Source: Aulostomus chinensis (Eukaryota > Chordata > Actinopteri > Syngnathiformes > Aulostomidae). From it: DNA of 64,000 bases. Under the pieces are notes generated by a model. It was not told the DNA's origin, made no database searches, and saw only the letters and a list, made by a program, of their open reading frames with translations. Location: the NCBI GenBank assembly GCA_037954235.1, contig JBBMOA010000009.1:26860626-26924625 (forward strand). Reading direction: 5' to 3'. Positions 1-17,221 of the stretch are shown piece after piece. The stretch's first letter is position 1. The number at the start of each line of letters is the position of its first letter. A program made the position numbers and the translations under genes.

Positions 1-446
1 CATTTCCTCACACTCGAAATGGTTTCGTGAGATGAAATTATAAAGTTTACCAAAGTCGTGTTTTAGTTTGTTGGTGTTGTTGCAAAGTATTTTTACAAAA
101 TGTAAAATAAATCACAACGTGGACATGGACCCCTCAGATACTGAAAGTCAAAACCTGTAATTTTTGAAACAATTTATGTGGTAGATGCCAATATTCAAAT
201 TAATTGATAAATACATAAAACTGTTGAATGAATGAGGGAATGGCTCAGGGAGGAGATTCTGTAGGTGTGTGGGTGTGGAGCTGATAGCTGTCATTCTCCA
301 CTCATCTTTCTTTTTCACTCAGATTATTATCATTGTTTTTGTTGTGTTTTTTCCCCTTTGGTTTTGGTTTGTTTTTATTTCCGTTTGGTCCGTGCCGTCG
401 TCATCATGGGATCACAGCCACAGATGTCATTGGCCTTGCCTTGCAG

Positions 447-541
447 AGCTCTGTGAGAAGGACGCTGAGGCACCTAGGCCACTACCGCACAGAGGACCCC
501 AAGCACCCCAAATGGGTGCGCCCCAAGGGGTCGGGCTGAAG
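447..541 (+). other. scn8a: Candidate truncating (18N-like) alternative exon of scn8a
   Basis: A 95 bp segment is bounded by a good acceptor (CCTTGCAG, ending at 446) and a donor (AAG|GTGACA, GT at 542). Read in phase 0, the phase that fits before the constitutive exon at 2161, it encodes SSVRRTLRHLGHYR followed by about 16 residues and a TGA at 537-539. The segment RRTLRHL resembles the S4 motif LRTLRAL of the constitutive exon, and the DNA shares AGGAC-CT-AGG. SCN8A of mammals and fish is known to have a fetal/non-neuronal exon 18N with a conserved in-frame stop, spliced instead of 18A. Position, phase and stop fit that role; the short length and weak similarity leave doubt. It could be a chance exon-like sequence. 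Confidence 0.42.
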
Positions 542-1249
542 GTGACAATTACCCCAAACACTGTAGTGTAGATAAAGGCAAAATCTTTATTTTACTGTCT
601 CCCTGTATTCTAAAAGTAAGGTCACTGACTCACCGTAGAAGAGTCGACTAAAGGTTTGGACGAATCTCAACAGCGTCTGAGTAAAAAGCCCCGGTCCTGG
701 TGTTTGAGACTTTAAATTAAGAGGAAGCTGCTCGCTGACTTATTTCTCCTAAATGATAAACGTGTCAAGTGTGTGTCGACCAGTCAAAATGAAGATTTTG
801 CCTGTTTGAATCCTCCCTACGTGACTTTGGTAAGCTTTGGATGTTGTGTACTTCTTGCGGTGATCTTGAGCGGTTGGTGTCGGTGGCTGGTTGGAGGTGC
901 TTTCACATGTGTTCACCGTTGATATTTTCCTTATTTGTTAAGAAACTGGTACACCCCCGCCCTGTCTGTCCGGCCTCCAGCCAGAAAATCTTTGGGAGAA
1001 AAAGACTTCCTTTGACACAAATTTCAGGTATTTTATGATCAAATCCTCACTCACGAGCCTGGAGGAACCTTAGCGCTGCTTGTTGACCACAAAGCCCATC
1101 GCCCATTTCCTGCTCTGTTAACAGTGCAGTACCGTTCAGCCCAGATCAGCTGTATGACCTGAGGACACATTTGTACCGTATTTTTTACTGTGAATGGCAA
1201 CAATGAAAAATATTTGATATTTAGTCGTAACACACAACGAAGCGTTCCT

Positions 1250-1250
<1 letters not shown>

Positions 1251-1280
<30 letters not shown>
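1251..1280 (+). repeat. (GGC)10 triplet microsatellite in scn8a intron
   Basis: Ten uninterrupted GGC units lie in the intron between the candidate 18N-like exon and the constitutive S4 exon. Both reading directions give arginine or related homopolymers in spurious ORFs, which are not genes. GC-rich triplet runs of this kind can form hairpins or quadruplexes and are often polymorphic. Confidence 0.95.
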
Positions 1281-2160
1281 TGGACTCGAGGGGCTGCGCC
1301 GGTTTCTTTGTGCTGTTATTGTTGTTAACATTGTTAACTGTGTGTAACTGTACTCTGTGTCTCTCTGTCCTTTCAGTGCCATCCAGTGCTAATAACAATA
1401 TCCAGTCTGCCCTTAACCTCCATCCCTGTTTCTTGTGTGTGGTTCATGTGACTGTGGCTCTCCTATTTGACTCTCAATGCTGTGTGACAGTTTGACTTAA
1501 TGTCTGAGAAAGAAAATGGTGAAATGACACACCTGTACATGTTTACTTGTATTCTTTCTCTTAGGTTCCATTAGTTTGTCTGTCTTAAATTATTTGGGAT
1601 TTTATGCCTCAGCCCGAGAGCGACATGGAGAGACAATGTTAGAGGGGCAAGGGTAAGGCTCTCAAGTCTGTTGGGTTTTTATCAGCTCCTACAGGGTAAC
1701 CCCACCCCCCACCCCCTCCCCAACTCCTCTTCCTCTGCTCTCCCAGTCCCTTCGCTTGTATCTAAATTATGTAGCACTCTTTTCTGCCTAATTTGCCCTC
1801 TATTTGAGTCTTATGTCTCTATCTCCTCTCTTTCTCTCTCTTTCTCTCTCAACCACACGTTTCTTTGCAGGTACAAAGGACTTTTCACATCTCGTCAACT
1901 GCCCAAAAATAACAGACAAACAACCCCAATGGCCTCCTGCTACTAAAAATACTACACACATAAAACCTATACTAAACCTTGACCTTCTCTCTCAGTGTAT
2001 ATACATGTATACATGCAATATTATACATGCATATACATGCATAGATTTATGTGTGTATGTCAAGCAACTCTCCGCCTATGCCAGGGCCGTCTCTCTTCCT
2101 TAGTGAATATTCTCACCTCTAACAGTTTGGAACCTCTTTTGCTTCTCTGTTTTTGTGTAG

Positions 2161-9567
<7,407 letters not shown>

Positions 9568-12500
9568 GATTCAGTGACTCTTATGATTCAATGAAACACA
9601 GCGAGAAAAGACTCTGAGCCCAAAAACCAACAAATGTAGAAAAAGTGATCATTTGCAAGTAAAAAAAAAAAAAACGAACACCAACAACAACAAAAACATA
9701 AAAAAATGTTTACAGACTGTCATCAACAGACAGCTGAACCAAACACAATCAGTTTACTGTGGAACTTTGCTGCATAGTGACCATAGAAATGAAGAACAAA
9801 TACACTGAGTTGTGACACACCGTGTGCTGGCCAATGACACACATTTCTTTGGGGACCAACTGCCAAGGCACAAAAAAGTCTCTGCTTTATTATTGGACAA
9901 TTGCAAAATCCCTGCCACTACCAAGTGTGAAGCCCCCGCGGCAAAGCTCTCACGCTACGGGACGAGATCTCACACAGCTCCCACTAGAACTGTTCTACCA
10001 GTCTAAAAAGGAGGCTCTGTTAACACTGCGTTTACCATCTTTATCGAGAAGAAAATAATCAACCCAGCAAGTTTTGCTAGGAAGGGAACTCTAACGAGGG
10101 AGGGGGAACCCAGAAGTGTAGATTTTGTTTGTTTGTGCTGAGTAGACTTGCATCTTTACATTATTTGAGCAGCAAAAAAGACAACATTTAGCCCATGTCA
10201 CTAGTCTTCTCATCTCCTCTTTGTTATACTGACATCAAAAAGGACATTTTCTACACGGGCTTTCACACTGACCGGGTAGGGGGTCATTAGCCATCGTTTT
10301 GACTTGGGCTGAAGGAGACTTGCTCAGACCGAGTTCCAGATAAATACTAATTATTGTGCTTGTTCAGTGCATAGAAATGACTTGCATGAAGGCATGTTTT
10401 GATCAGGAATCATGCATGAGTAATCATAGTCCAACAGACACTAATTCTCAGAACACTGCAGTGGCGTGGCTACAAGTTTGAGGCTGTCCACTGGTGAAAT
10501 TACTATTAACTGGAAAACAAGGATTTTGGATAGTGACATATAGAATATTGGGGAAACGATAATCATATAATCCCACCCTTCACTAGTTTTGATTTTTGAC
10601 TTTCAATCTAACCCTTCATCATGAAATTTGCAGTGAATGAAGGATGTAAGCGCTCAGTGGGATCATTCAAATACACAAACGAGAGAGGGTTTTTTTGCTG
10701 CTCTGAATGTCGATGGTTTAGACTGAGTGTATGAGCATTATGGTAGAATATCCTCACGTTGAGGACGCACAGATTTGGAAGGCCTATAGTCCTGAACCAG
10801 ATCTGGGGCTTACATCTATTTGTTTACTCGCATCCGTCCCACAGTCTCTCCCAGAACTTAACCTGTGGTCCCATAGAGCAGGTGACGATTCACGCCAAGG
10901 AGTCCAAACGTGGCACCAGTCAGGATCAAGTGTCGGTGTAACCTCTGTTGTTGGAGCTCCTGTAGAAGAGACAGAACATGTTCTTTATTTATCTTTGGTT
11001 TGGTTTTGGGCTAGTGGAAGAAGGTACACACATTAGAGTTTCCTCTTTTTATACTCAGTCAGACGTGCGTCAGAACTTCCCAGTGAACGAGTCGAGAGGT
11101 CATGCTCTTTTTTTCCAGACAATTTGGAGTTGCCAGCTTTAGAAAATCTCTGACGTCCTTGTGATGCAATCATTCTCAGAAAAGGTTTTGACCGTTGAAG
11201 ATCGACGCTGGCCATCCGACACAGCAGAGAATTCTCATGAGGACATGCCTTGTCGTGCCTAGCGTGTATATGGAGGGTGTCACGAGGGGCTTGACCGTAG
11301 AATCGAGTGTTTCTTGTCTGATATTTCAGGGAGGTGGATGGGTGATAAATAACAGGTGATGATAAGTATAAATGTGGACCAATACTTAGGTAGAGCCCCT
11401 CCCTCCAGGGTTTTTGACTGACTGCCAAGAGAACCTGAAGAGCAAAAGGAAGGGATAGTGCTTTGGTCCGAGTGTTGAAAGTCCCATGTTTGTCAGTGTA
11501 TCATTGTGCTTTTGTGGGACCTCTAAAAACACTGTGTGGTGTTGGACCCGGGCTCGCACCATCTTTTCACGTAACTTGCAGGCTTCCAAACACTGTCAAC
11601 CGCTTCAAAAATAATTAGATGGAGGTAGAGATGCAAACACTTGTCAAGATGAAACATCAGCAGGCCTCACATTGATGCAGCTATATTGTATAATAAGCTT
11701 TGTGGGTGTTTTTCATGAAGATTTGAGGCTTTGTCAAGTGGTAGGCAAGACACAGCTGCCTCCTTAGGTGTTCCTGCCATTCCTTTTCTACATCAGAGTG
11801 ATGGTCCTATTTATAAGTGGATGACTGGACATTTATCTGGCATCCATGGTCACACCATTACTGCCATTTGGTGTGTTTAACACTGCCTGTACCAGAACCC
11901 CCTGTCTGTAACAATACCTGAGGTCTGTTTACAAGAAGAAGTCTCTGAATCAAGTTTGGCTGCTGCACACTTAAACCAAATACATTCCCAATGAGAACCA
12001 CCGGGGGAGTGAGCAACGCCATCCAATTTACCTATGTTCATCTTGGATGTAATGTTTTAGAATGATTCATTCACACTTGAAAGAAAAACAAAAAAACAAA
12101 ACAAAAACAAACAAACAAAAAAGACAAAAAATGAAAACACAAAAACATATATGTACAGTGCAGGCTATGATGTAAATGGCACAATCGCTGAAAAAGAACG
12201 ACCTTTTTGAAAGAAACTATAAATATTGTATTATATGATTTTATTTTATCGGCATGCTTTATTGTGTTTTTTTGTAAATACGGAATTTTAAAAATGTTAC
12301 TACTAATAATCAAAAAAAAAAAAAGAACAATACCAATAATATAGAATGGCTTCCAGCTATGCCCTTTGTCACATTTGTTACCTTTTGGATTTTTTGAGAC
12401 ACTTTTCACTTTGTTGACGGAAATTGAATGAAATATAGATATTATATAATACAAAAAAATATATACATGTATACATATATGTCTATATGTATATACATAA

Positions 12501-12895
12501 AACTGAAGAACACTGTTTGTCACATTTGATTTATGTGCAACACGTTCAGTGGATGTCTAAAACTGGTTGTTTCCAGCACCCTTCTATGTCGGGGAATAGC
12601 TCGTGTGCGATGTTACTGGAGCTGCTTGCCATGGATTGTAGCCTGATCATGACGAAAAAGGATAATGTTACCAGCACATTTCTCACTTACTGTCATATCT
12701 CTGTCACCGTCACTGAGTATACAGGACACACCCACAGTCACGGACACAAACGCACACAAGTGACTCTCCTCACTGCCCACCATCTTTACCAGTGGTATCT
12801 TCCTGGAGGACGTCAGCTGGTGTGACTGACTGCCTCGTACACCCTGAGATGGATACCCCACCCCCCACCCCACCCCTCCCCAGGGCTTTTACTTC

Positions 12896-12914
12896 CCACA
12901 CACACACACACACG

Positions 12915-12947
<33 letters not shown>

Positions 12948-12948
12948 C
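12896..12948 (+). repeat. (CA)n microsatellite in scn8a 3' UTR
   Basis: About 26 CA units with two CG interruptions. It would be transcribed in the mature scn8a mRNA. Confidence 0.92.
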
Positions 12949-13486
12949 AGTGCCATTACAAACGTACTTGCTTCTCATCCTCACATTTTCTTTTGTTGAA
13001 TGGTTTGTTTCTAGTGTTCCACTCAATGGCATGTGCCTTTTTTCTGCTTTTTCTGCAAATTTGGATGTCGATGCCACACTGAAAACAAAAAACAAAAAAA
13101 AAAAACAAACAAACGACAAAAATGTGTTTCCAAACTGTGGAGGGTTGGGGGTTTTAGGGGTGAGCACAACATTAATCAGGGATGTGAAGTCAGAAATACT
13201 GCCGGAGGATCATCCAGACACCCCACGTCATCTTAATATTCAACAGTGTGTGTGTGTGTGATGTTAACAGAAAAACAGCTAACTCAAAAACGTCCTGTTC
13301 TTAGTGCTATGTGTGTCACCCACTTGGCTTGTGAAAAAGCAGCTTGCCTTCTCTGTTCCCGTTTGATTTCTTCTATATTTCTGTTTCCATCTGAAATTTA
13401 TTTTTGTATCGATATTTAATCATAGGACCCATTCTTTTTTAGCATGGTTTATTATGGGCTTTTTTTTCCCTCCCTTTTGCTGAAAA

Positions 13487-13492
13487 ATTAAA
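13487..13492 (+). terminator. scn8a: Alternative poly(A) signal ATTAAA
   Basis: ATTAAA lies 150 nt upstream of the stronger AATAAA. It may give a slightly shorter transcript. Confidence 0.35.
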
Positions 13493-13640
13493 AAGTGCTT
13501 TTCAAACTGTTGTTATCATTTGACACCGTGATAAAAGAGGATATACAGTACAATATGATGGTGTGTTGCACAACCACTTGGACTCTTGGTAAGAATATAT
13601 GAAAGATTGTCTTCATTTGAGCACGAACCTTTTTATTACC

Positions 13641-13646
13641 AATAAA
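13641..13646 (+). terminator. scn8a: Poly(A) signal AATAAA for scn8a
   Basis: AATAAA is followed 20-30 nt later by a GTGTGTGTGTTTCTT stretch, the expected GU/U-rich downstream element. It is the best 3' end for scn8a in the region after the stop. Confidence 0.7.
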
Positions 13647-13665
13647 GCAGCCTTCCAGTTACGGG

Positions 13666-15373
13666 TGTGTGTGTGTTTCTTCACGAATCACCGCGATTAC
13701 CTTCAATACAGAGACAAAACTTCTTCCTCCATTCAGGCTCCTTTCAGATTTAAGTGGGTATTTTGCAGGGATTATTTTACATGTGTGGTGCCATGTATGA
13801 ATGCAAGTGGACAACAAAACATCCTGCAAAATGGAGCTGAGTGGTGGTGCGGTAACGTGGTACCGTGAAAGGCAGCCTTTCAAATGTAATGGCTTTATTG
13901 AATTTGTTAAGAGCCCTGTGTTAACATCCCCCTCACAGGCAGAAGATGGACTACAGCCCCATTATTATGCAGTCCATCTGCACTGTAATGCTCTTGTTTG
14001 CGGTCCACCATAAAGTTAATAGCCCGGAGGTATGAGATTACAGTCAGCCCCGGCAACTGTACAACCTCATGTGGTTGAAATAGCCACGACGGGACGTTTT
14101 GGTCTGTTTGTGTCTCTCACACTTGTCTCCGGAAAGGCGGAGGAGGCTAAGAAGGAGGGATTGTATGTAAATGATGCAGTCCTCCAGCACTAGATAGAGC
14201 AAATTCTCCACAAAGGAGCTCCCTTCCATTTTTGTCACAGTTTTAACCAGCTCCAAGTCACATTTTTTTGACTACCAGCCCCCCCCCCCCATGTCTCCCA
14301 GGACTATCATTTTTTGTCAGACCTTCTCAAATCCATTTGTGTTATGTATCATGCTCCTAATTATTATTGATCACTGACTCTCCCTTCCCCGCGGAATCCA
14401 TGCCTGTGTGCTGAGAGGTGAGGAGAGAGAGAGAGAGAGAGAGGGAAGGAGGGAGGGAGGGAGCCAGGAGGGGAGGGGGAGTGAGGAAAGGGAGGTGGTG
14501 GAGCACTGCAGTGCAGATAAATTAATGCAGCAGCCGAGGCTGAGTCAGCAGCACACTCCCAGTTTGGTCCAGTGCCTTCATCAGTCTTGTGACCGTGCAC
14601 GGCTGCCTGGGAAACCGACATCCCCGTTCAAAACAAAACAAAACAAAACACATTAAATTAAGGACTAATCACTCTGATGAGGCTCTTTACCAACATCGAG
14701 CGTCGCGATGTTGCGTCAGGGAGCTGTCCGTGGTCTTGCTGCTGCTGGCACCCTGGGAAGCTGGAACATCCGCTACCCGGGCTCTGACGCGCCTAAGGTG
14801 GGGCTGAATTGGCAGAGAGTTGCGCTAGTTGGCTTGGAGCTGAAGTCAGCCGTAAAAATGCATTTATTGTGTGTGTGTGTGGGGGGGGCTCGACCTAATT
14901 CACAGAGCCACACCTACAGTCCCCTCTCCCCACCGCTCCCCTCATCGCATGTGCTGTCTCTGACCTGAATGTGCACAAGTATCACGATTACACAGCGAGC
15001 TGCTTGCGATGAGGGGAAGTTCTGGATGCAGAGCATCATGAACCATTTAGTCAGTAATAAATTATAGGTATCATTACCAAAGGCTTGTTGCGCTGATTTC
15101 AGCTGTAGTTGCTCTCGTTTCCTACTTCTGTCCCATTTTGCAGCAGACAGGCAGTGCGTGCTCATAGCCAGCAGTAAAAAAAGGGGGTGTTCCTACGATC
15201 TGATCCCGTTTCAACCCTTGACTGAGATCAGAGGGTTGTGTTTGTGCTCAGCTGGTGTTCCCTCTTTCTCCTCTCATGACTCCCCCCCCCCCCGTCTCTC
15301 TTTCTCTCCAGAGAGTAAGACAGGAGGGAGACCTCCATAACGTCTGTGGCCAGAAGCCAAGACCCCCCCCCCC

Positions 15374-15443
<70 letters not shown>

Positions 15444-15969
15444 CCTGCAGGGGCACCCCCCCCCCCCCCATGCATCCTCAACCCACACATATACATACAA
15501 ACCTACACCATCTCCAATTATAGCCTCCAGTTGGTCTCCACCAACAAAATCCACGAGCACTTCCTATTTTTCAACCAAACGTTAACATCATAATCCGGTG
15601 TGTACTCTTCTCGCCTCATTGCGTAACCCCATTGTGTAACAATGTAAATTTATGTCAACAAAGTGCAAGTTATGTACAGTCTCCACTGCACACAAAACAG
15701 ATGCCTTCACACCCACGTTTCATTTCAAATATTTCCCAGCCGGGGTTGATTGGAAGATTTGCTTAACAACAGCGCCAACTTGTGGTCGTCCCCCAGTATG
15801 CGTGAAGTGACTCATGGTTAGAAACCCATGCCAGTGGTCATCAAGCTAAAAATATCAATCCAAGAATTTTGCAGCCCTGAGAAGATTTTATTCTAAAATC
15901 TTATGTCATTTGAAAATGCCTCTGCGTCCATCACATTGAAGGCTAACAGAACTGGTCGTTTACAATCCC
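13666..15969. other. Intergenic region between scn8a and the glucagon-family gene
   Basis: No gene is supported. It contains a GA-rich stretch (14425-14500), an AAAAC repeat (14630-14650), a long CA microsatellite (15375-15440) flanked by C-runs, and an A-run (16020-16037) just outside. The 86-codon ORF at 14708-14968 begins plausibly (MLRQGAVRGLAAAG) but runs into a TG repeat and has no recognised homologue. Confidence 0.6.
15375..15440 (+). repeat. (AC)33 microsatellite
   Basis: A perfect dinucleotide run of 66 bp, preceded by a C-run (15363-15373) and followed 20 bp later by another C-run. ORFs on both strands here are artefacts of the repeat. Confidence 0.96.
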
Positions 15970-15988
15970 TTTGCACGTTGCATCTCAG

Positions 15989-15994
15989 TTTATT
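15989..15994 (-). terminator. gcrp: Poly(A) signal (AATAAA on - strand) for the glucagon-family gene
   Basis: TTTATT on the + strand reads AATAAA on the - strand, about 325 bp beyond the stop at 16318. A second copy is at 15887-15892. Either could end the transcript. Confidence 0.45.
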
Positions 15995-16317
15995 TACACA
16001 ATGGAGAAAATCAAGATTCAAAAAAAAAAAAAAAAAATCATAAAATCATGCTGTGGTAGGAACTGAACGCACCTGCAAATTTGGTCTTTTGCATAAAAGA
16101 AAATAAAACCAGTAATCTGAGAAGAACTTTTAGTTATTATGTATACTTAAGTTACTTTAATGTTCAAAATATAAAATGAGACTAAATATTTGACAGTTTG
16201 GAAAATGTGCCTGTTATCTGAGAATACCTCCTAATAAACGAGCCGACCCGGTGTTTTGATGAGGCTTAATGTCCTCTTTCACTGCTTATCGACGGTGAAG
16301 AGTTCACGTCGTCCATC

Positions 16318-16435
16318 TCACGCCTCTGCTGGAACGTGGAGCAGGTCCTCATGACATCTGTGGTTGAAGTGAGGATGAAACCATTGACATTCAATGTTTG
16401 TTTTCAATACCAGTGTTAAAACATTTTCAACGGCG
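16318..16435 (-). CDS. gcrp: gcrp candidate last coding exon (C-terminal peptide)
   Basis: The acceptor at the high-coordinate end is strong (pyrimidine tract then CACACCAG on the - strand). The frame imposed by the previous exon (GG|C) stays open for 38 residues, ending HEDLLHVPAEA and TGA. A second acceptor (AACCACAG) inside it would give the same frame and a shorter tail. I see no recognised homology, so the exon's coding status rests on splice signals and frame only. Confidence 0.5.
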
Positions 16436-16967
16436 CTGGTGTGGGAAGAAAAAGAAAAAGTGTTAAGTATTTTTAATTTTTCAGTAAAAACGTGGGCTGT
16501 AACTTCTGGATCTCCCTCTGACAGGCCTGCCAGGGTGCCGGTGAGTAATTAAGGCGAACGTTGCTCTCCAGCTCACCCTTCTTGTTTCCTGCTGGCCAGC
16601 CACTCCACAAAATCTTTCGCCTTAATTCTGTCTAGATAGCGGGTGAAGTCGCTGGTGAATGTCCCGTCCGAATGCCTCTTGAGGTCTCGGTTGATGTTTT
16701 GTCCCTGATCCATCAGATGTGGACGCCTGACAGAAATCATAGTGAGAGTTCAGTTATAAATATTTCATCCCCACATACACGGACAGAACAGTGCTCTTGG
16801 GTTCTTCTTTCACAGAGAAAGACAGCGCTTCTTTAACATCTCAACACGCAAGCATGGTAAGAGACGGAGTTGACGCACCTCCCCGTTCGACCAGTTTTAT
16901 CCACGACCATCTCCTTGGAGCTGGGACAGAGCAGCAGGACCAGCACACACCACACGAACAGACTCAT
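16318..16967 (-). CDS. gcrp: Glucagon-related peptide (GCRP/GCGL-type) preprohormone
   Basis: Secreted peptide-hormone precursor of the glucagon superfamily, spliced from 16967-16879, 16726-16577 and, most likely, 16435-16318. Exon one encodes a signal peptide (MSLFVWCVLVLLLCPSS). Exon two encodes a spacer (RPHLMDQGQNINRDL), a Lys-Arg cleavage site, then the hormone HSDGTFTSDF...DFVEWLAS and a second dibasic Arg-Lys. His1, Gly4, Thr5, Phe6, Thr7, Ser8, Asp9 and the amphipathic C-terminal helix are those of glucagon, and the 28-residue length fits glucagon (29). It lacks the GLP-1/GLP-2 peptides of proglucagon, and its N-terminal His is unlike GIP (Tyr). Position between scn8a and fignl2 matches that expected of the GCG paralogue. 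The expected ligand role is at a class B GPCR of the GCGR group. The start follows from the signal peptide. The C-terminal exon is uncertain: without splicing, TGA follows GluGly directly. Confidence 0.86.
16577..16726 (-). CDS. gcrp: gcrp hormone exon
   Basis: 150 bp, acceptor TTTCTGTCAG and donor GG|GTGAGC on the - strand. It encodes a 17-residue spacer ending LKR, then the hormone (16674 down to 16591 for the 28 residues before the Arg-Lys site) and the residues RKQE. Exon size and phase resemble the glucagon exon of proglucagon. Confidence 0.9.
16879..16967 (-). CDS. gcrp: gcrp signal-peptide exon
   Basis: 89 bp, from ATG at 16967 to donor AG|GTGCGT. It encodes MSLFVWCVLVLLLCPSSKEM and about nine more residues. 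The hydrophobic core followed by small and polar residues is a typical secretory signal. The split codon AG|G joins in frame to the hormone exon. The upstream acceptor TGGTTACAG lies 11 nt before the ATG. Confidence 0.88.
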
Positions 16968-17061
16968 CCTCAGATCACCTGTAACCACAACACCGTTCTT
17001 ATCCTTTCTGCGTGAGAACACGTCTCCTCAGAGAGGTTCAGGTGTGAATGAACAAGCTCAC

Positions 17062-17190
17062 CTCGGAGAACTTTAGCAAGTGTCCAGCAATGTCCGGAAT
17101 TTGCCCCTCTGGAGAACATGCAGAGTGATGTTGGCGAAGCCGTGGAGCAGCTCCTCCGGACCGCGATCAACACCTGGAAGGTATCCTGGA
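17062..17190 (-). other. gcrp: gcrp candidate 5' UTR exon
   Basis: A donor CCGAG|GTGAGC on the - strand (exon edge at 17062) faces the acceptor just before the start codon, giving an 83 bp intron. The 5' edge at about 17190 is inferred from the TATA box 25-30 bp further upstream. Glucagon-family genes normally have a non-coding first exon. Confidence 0.55.
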
Positions 17191-17214
17191 CCACACTGAA
17201 GGTACCGATCATCT

Positions 17215-17221
17215 CTTTATA
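17215..17221 (-). promoter_or_regulatory. gcrp: TATA box (TATAAAG) of gcrp
   Basis: TATAAAG on the - strand, 248 bp upstream of the start codon in genomic distance and about 30 bp before the inferred transcription start. Proglucagon-family promoters are usually TATA-containing. Confidence 0.55.

Larger units (their letters stand above)
1..2160 (+). other. scn8a: scn8a intron upstream of the domain III S4 exon (partial)
   Basis: This is the 3' part of the intron that precedes the S3/S4 exon of domain III. The preceding Nav exon, which should end in a motif like WCWLDFLIVA, was looked for and not found, so it lies left of the window. The stretch holds a candidate stop-containing alternative exon (447-541), a GGC triplet repeat (1251-1280), and a pyrimidine-rich tract with ATACATGCA-type repeats shortly before the acceptor at 2159-2160. 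No other coding sequence is supported. Confidence 0.75.
9568..13665 (+). other. scn8a: scn8a 3' UTR
   Basis: About 4.1 kb of AT-rich, non-coding sequence follows the stop and ends at a canonical poly(A) signal (13641). A long 3' UTR in the terminal exon is usual for this gene. It includes A-rich runs (9660-9700, 12085-12125), a TA-rich stretch (12440-12500) and a CA microsatellite (12896-12948). The short ORFs here carry no recognisable protein. The exact cleavage site is inferred. Confidence 0.7.

Noticed and set aside
14708..14968. ORF beginning MLRQGAVRGLAAAGTLGSWN
   Set aside because: Plausible first residues, but it continues into a TG repeat and G-run with no homologue and no supporting splice structure.
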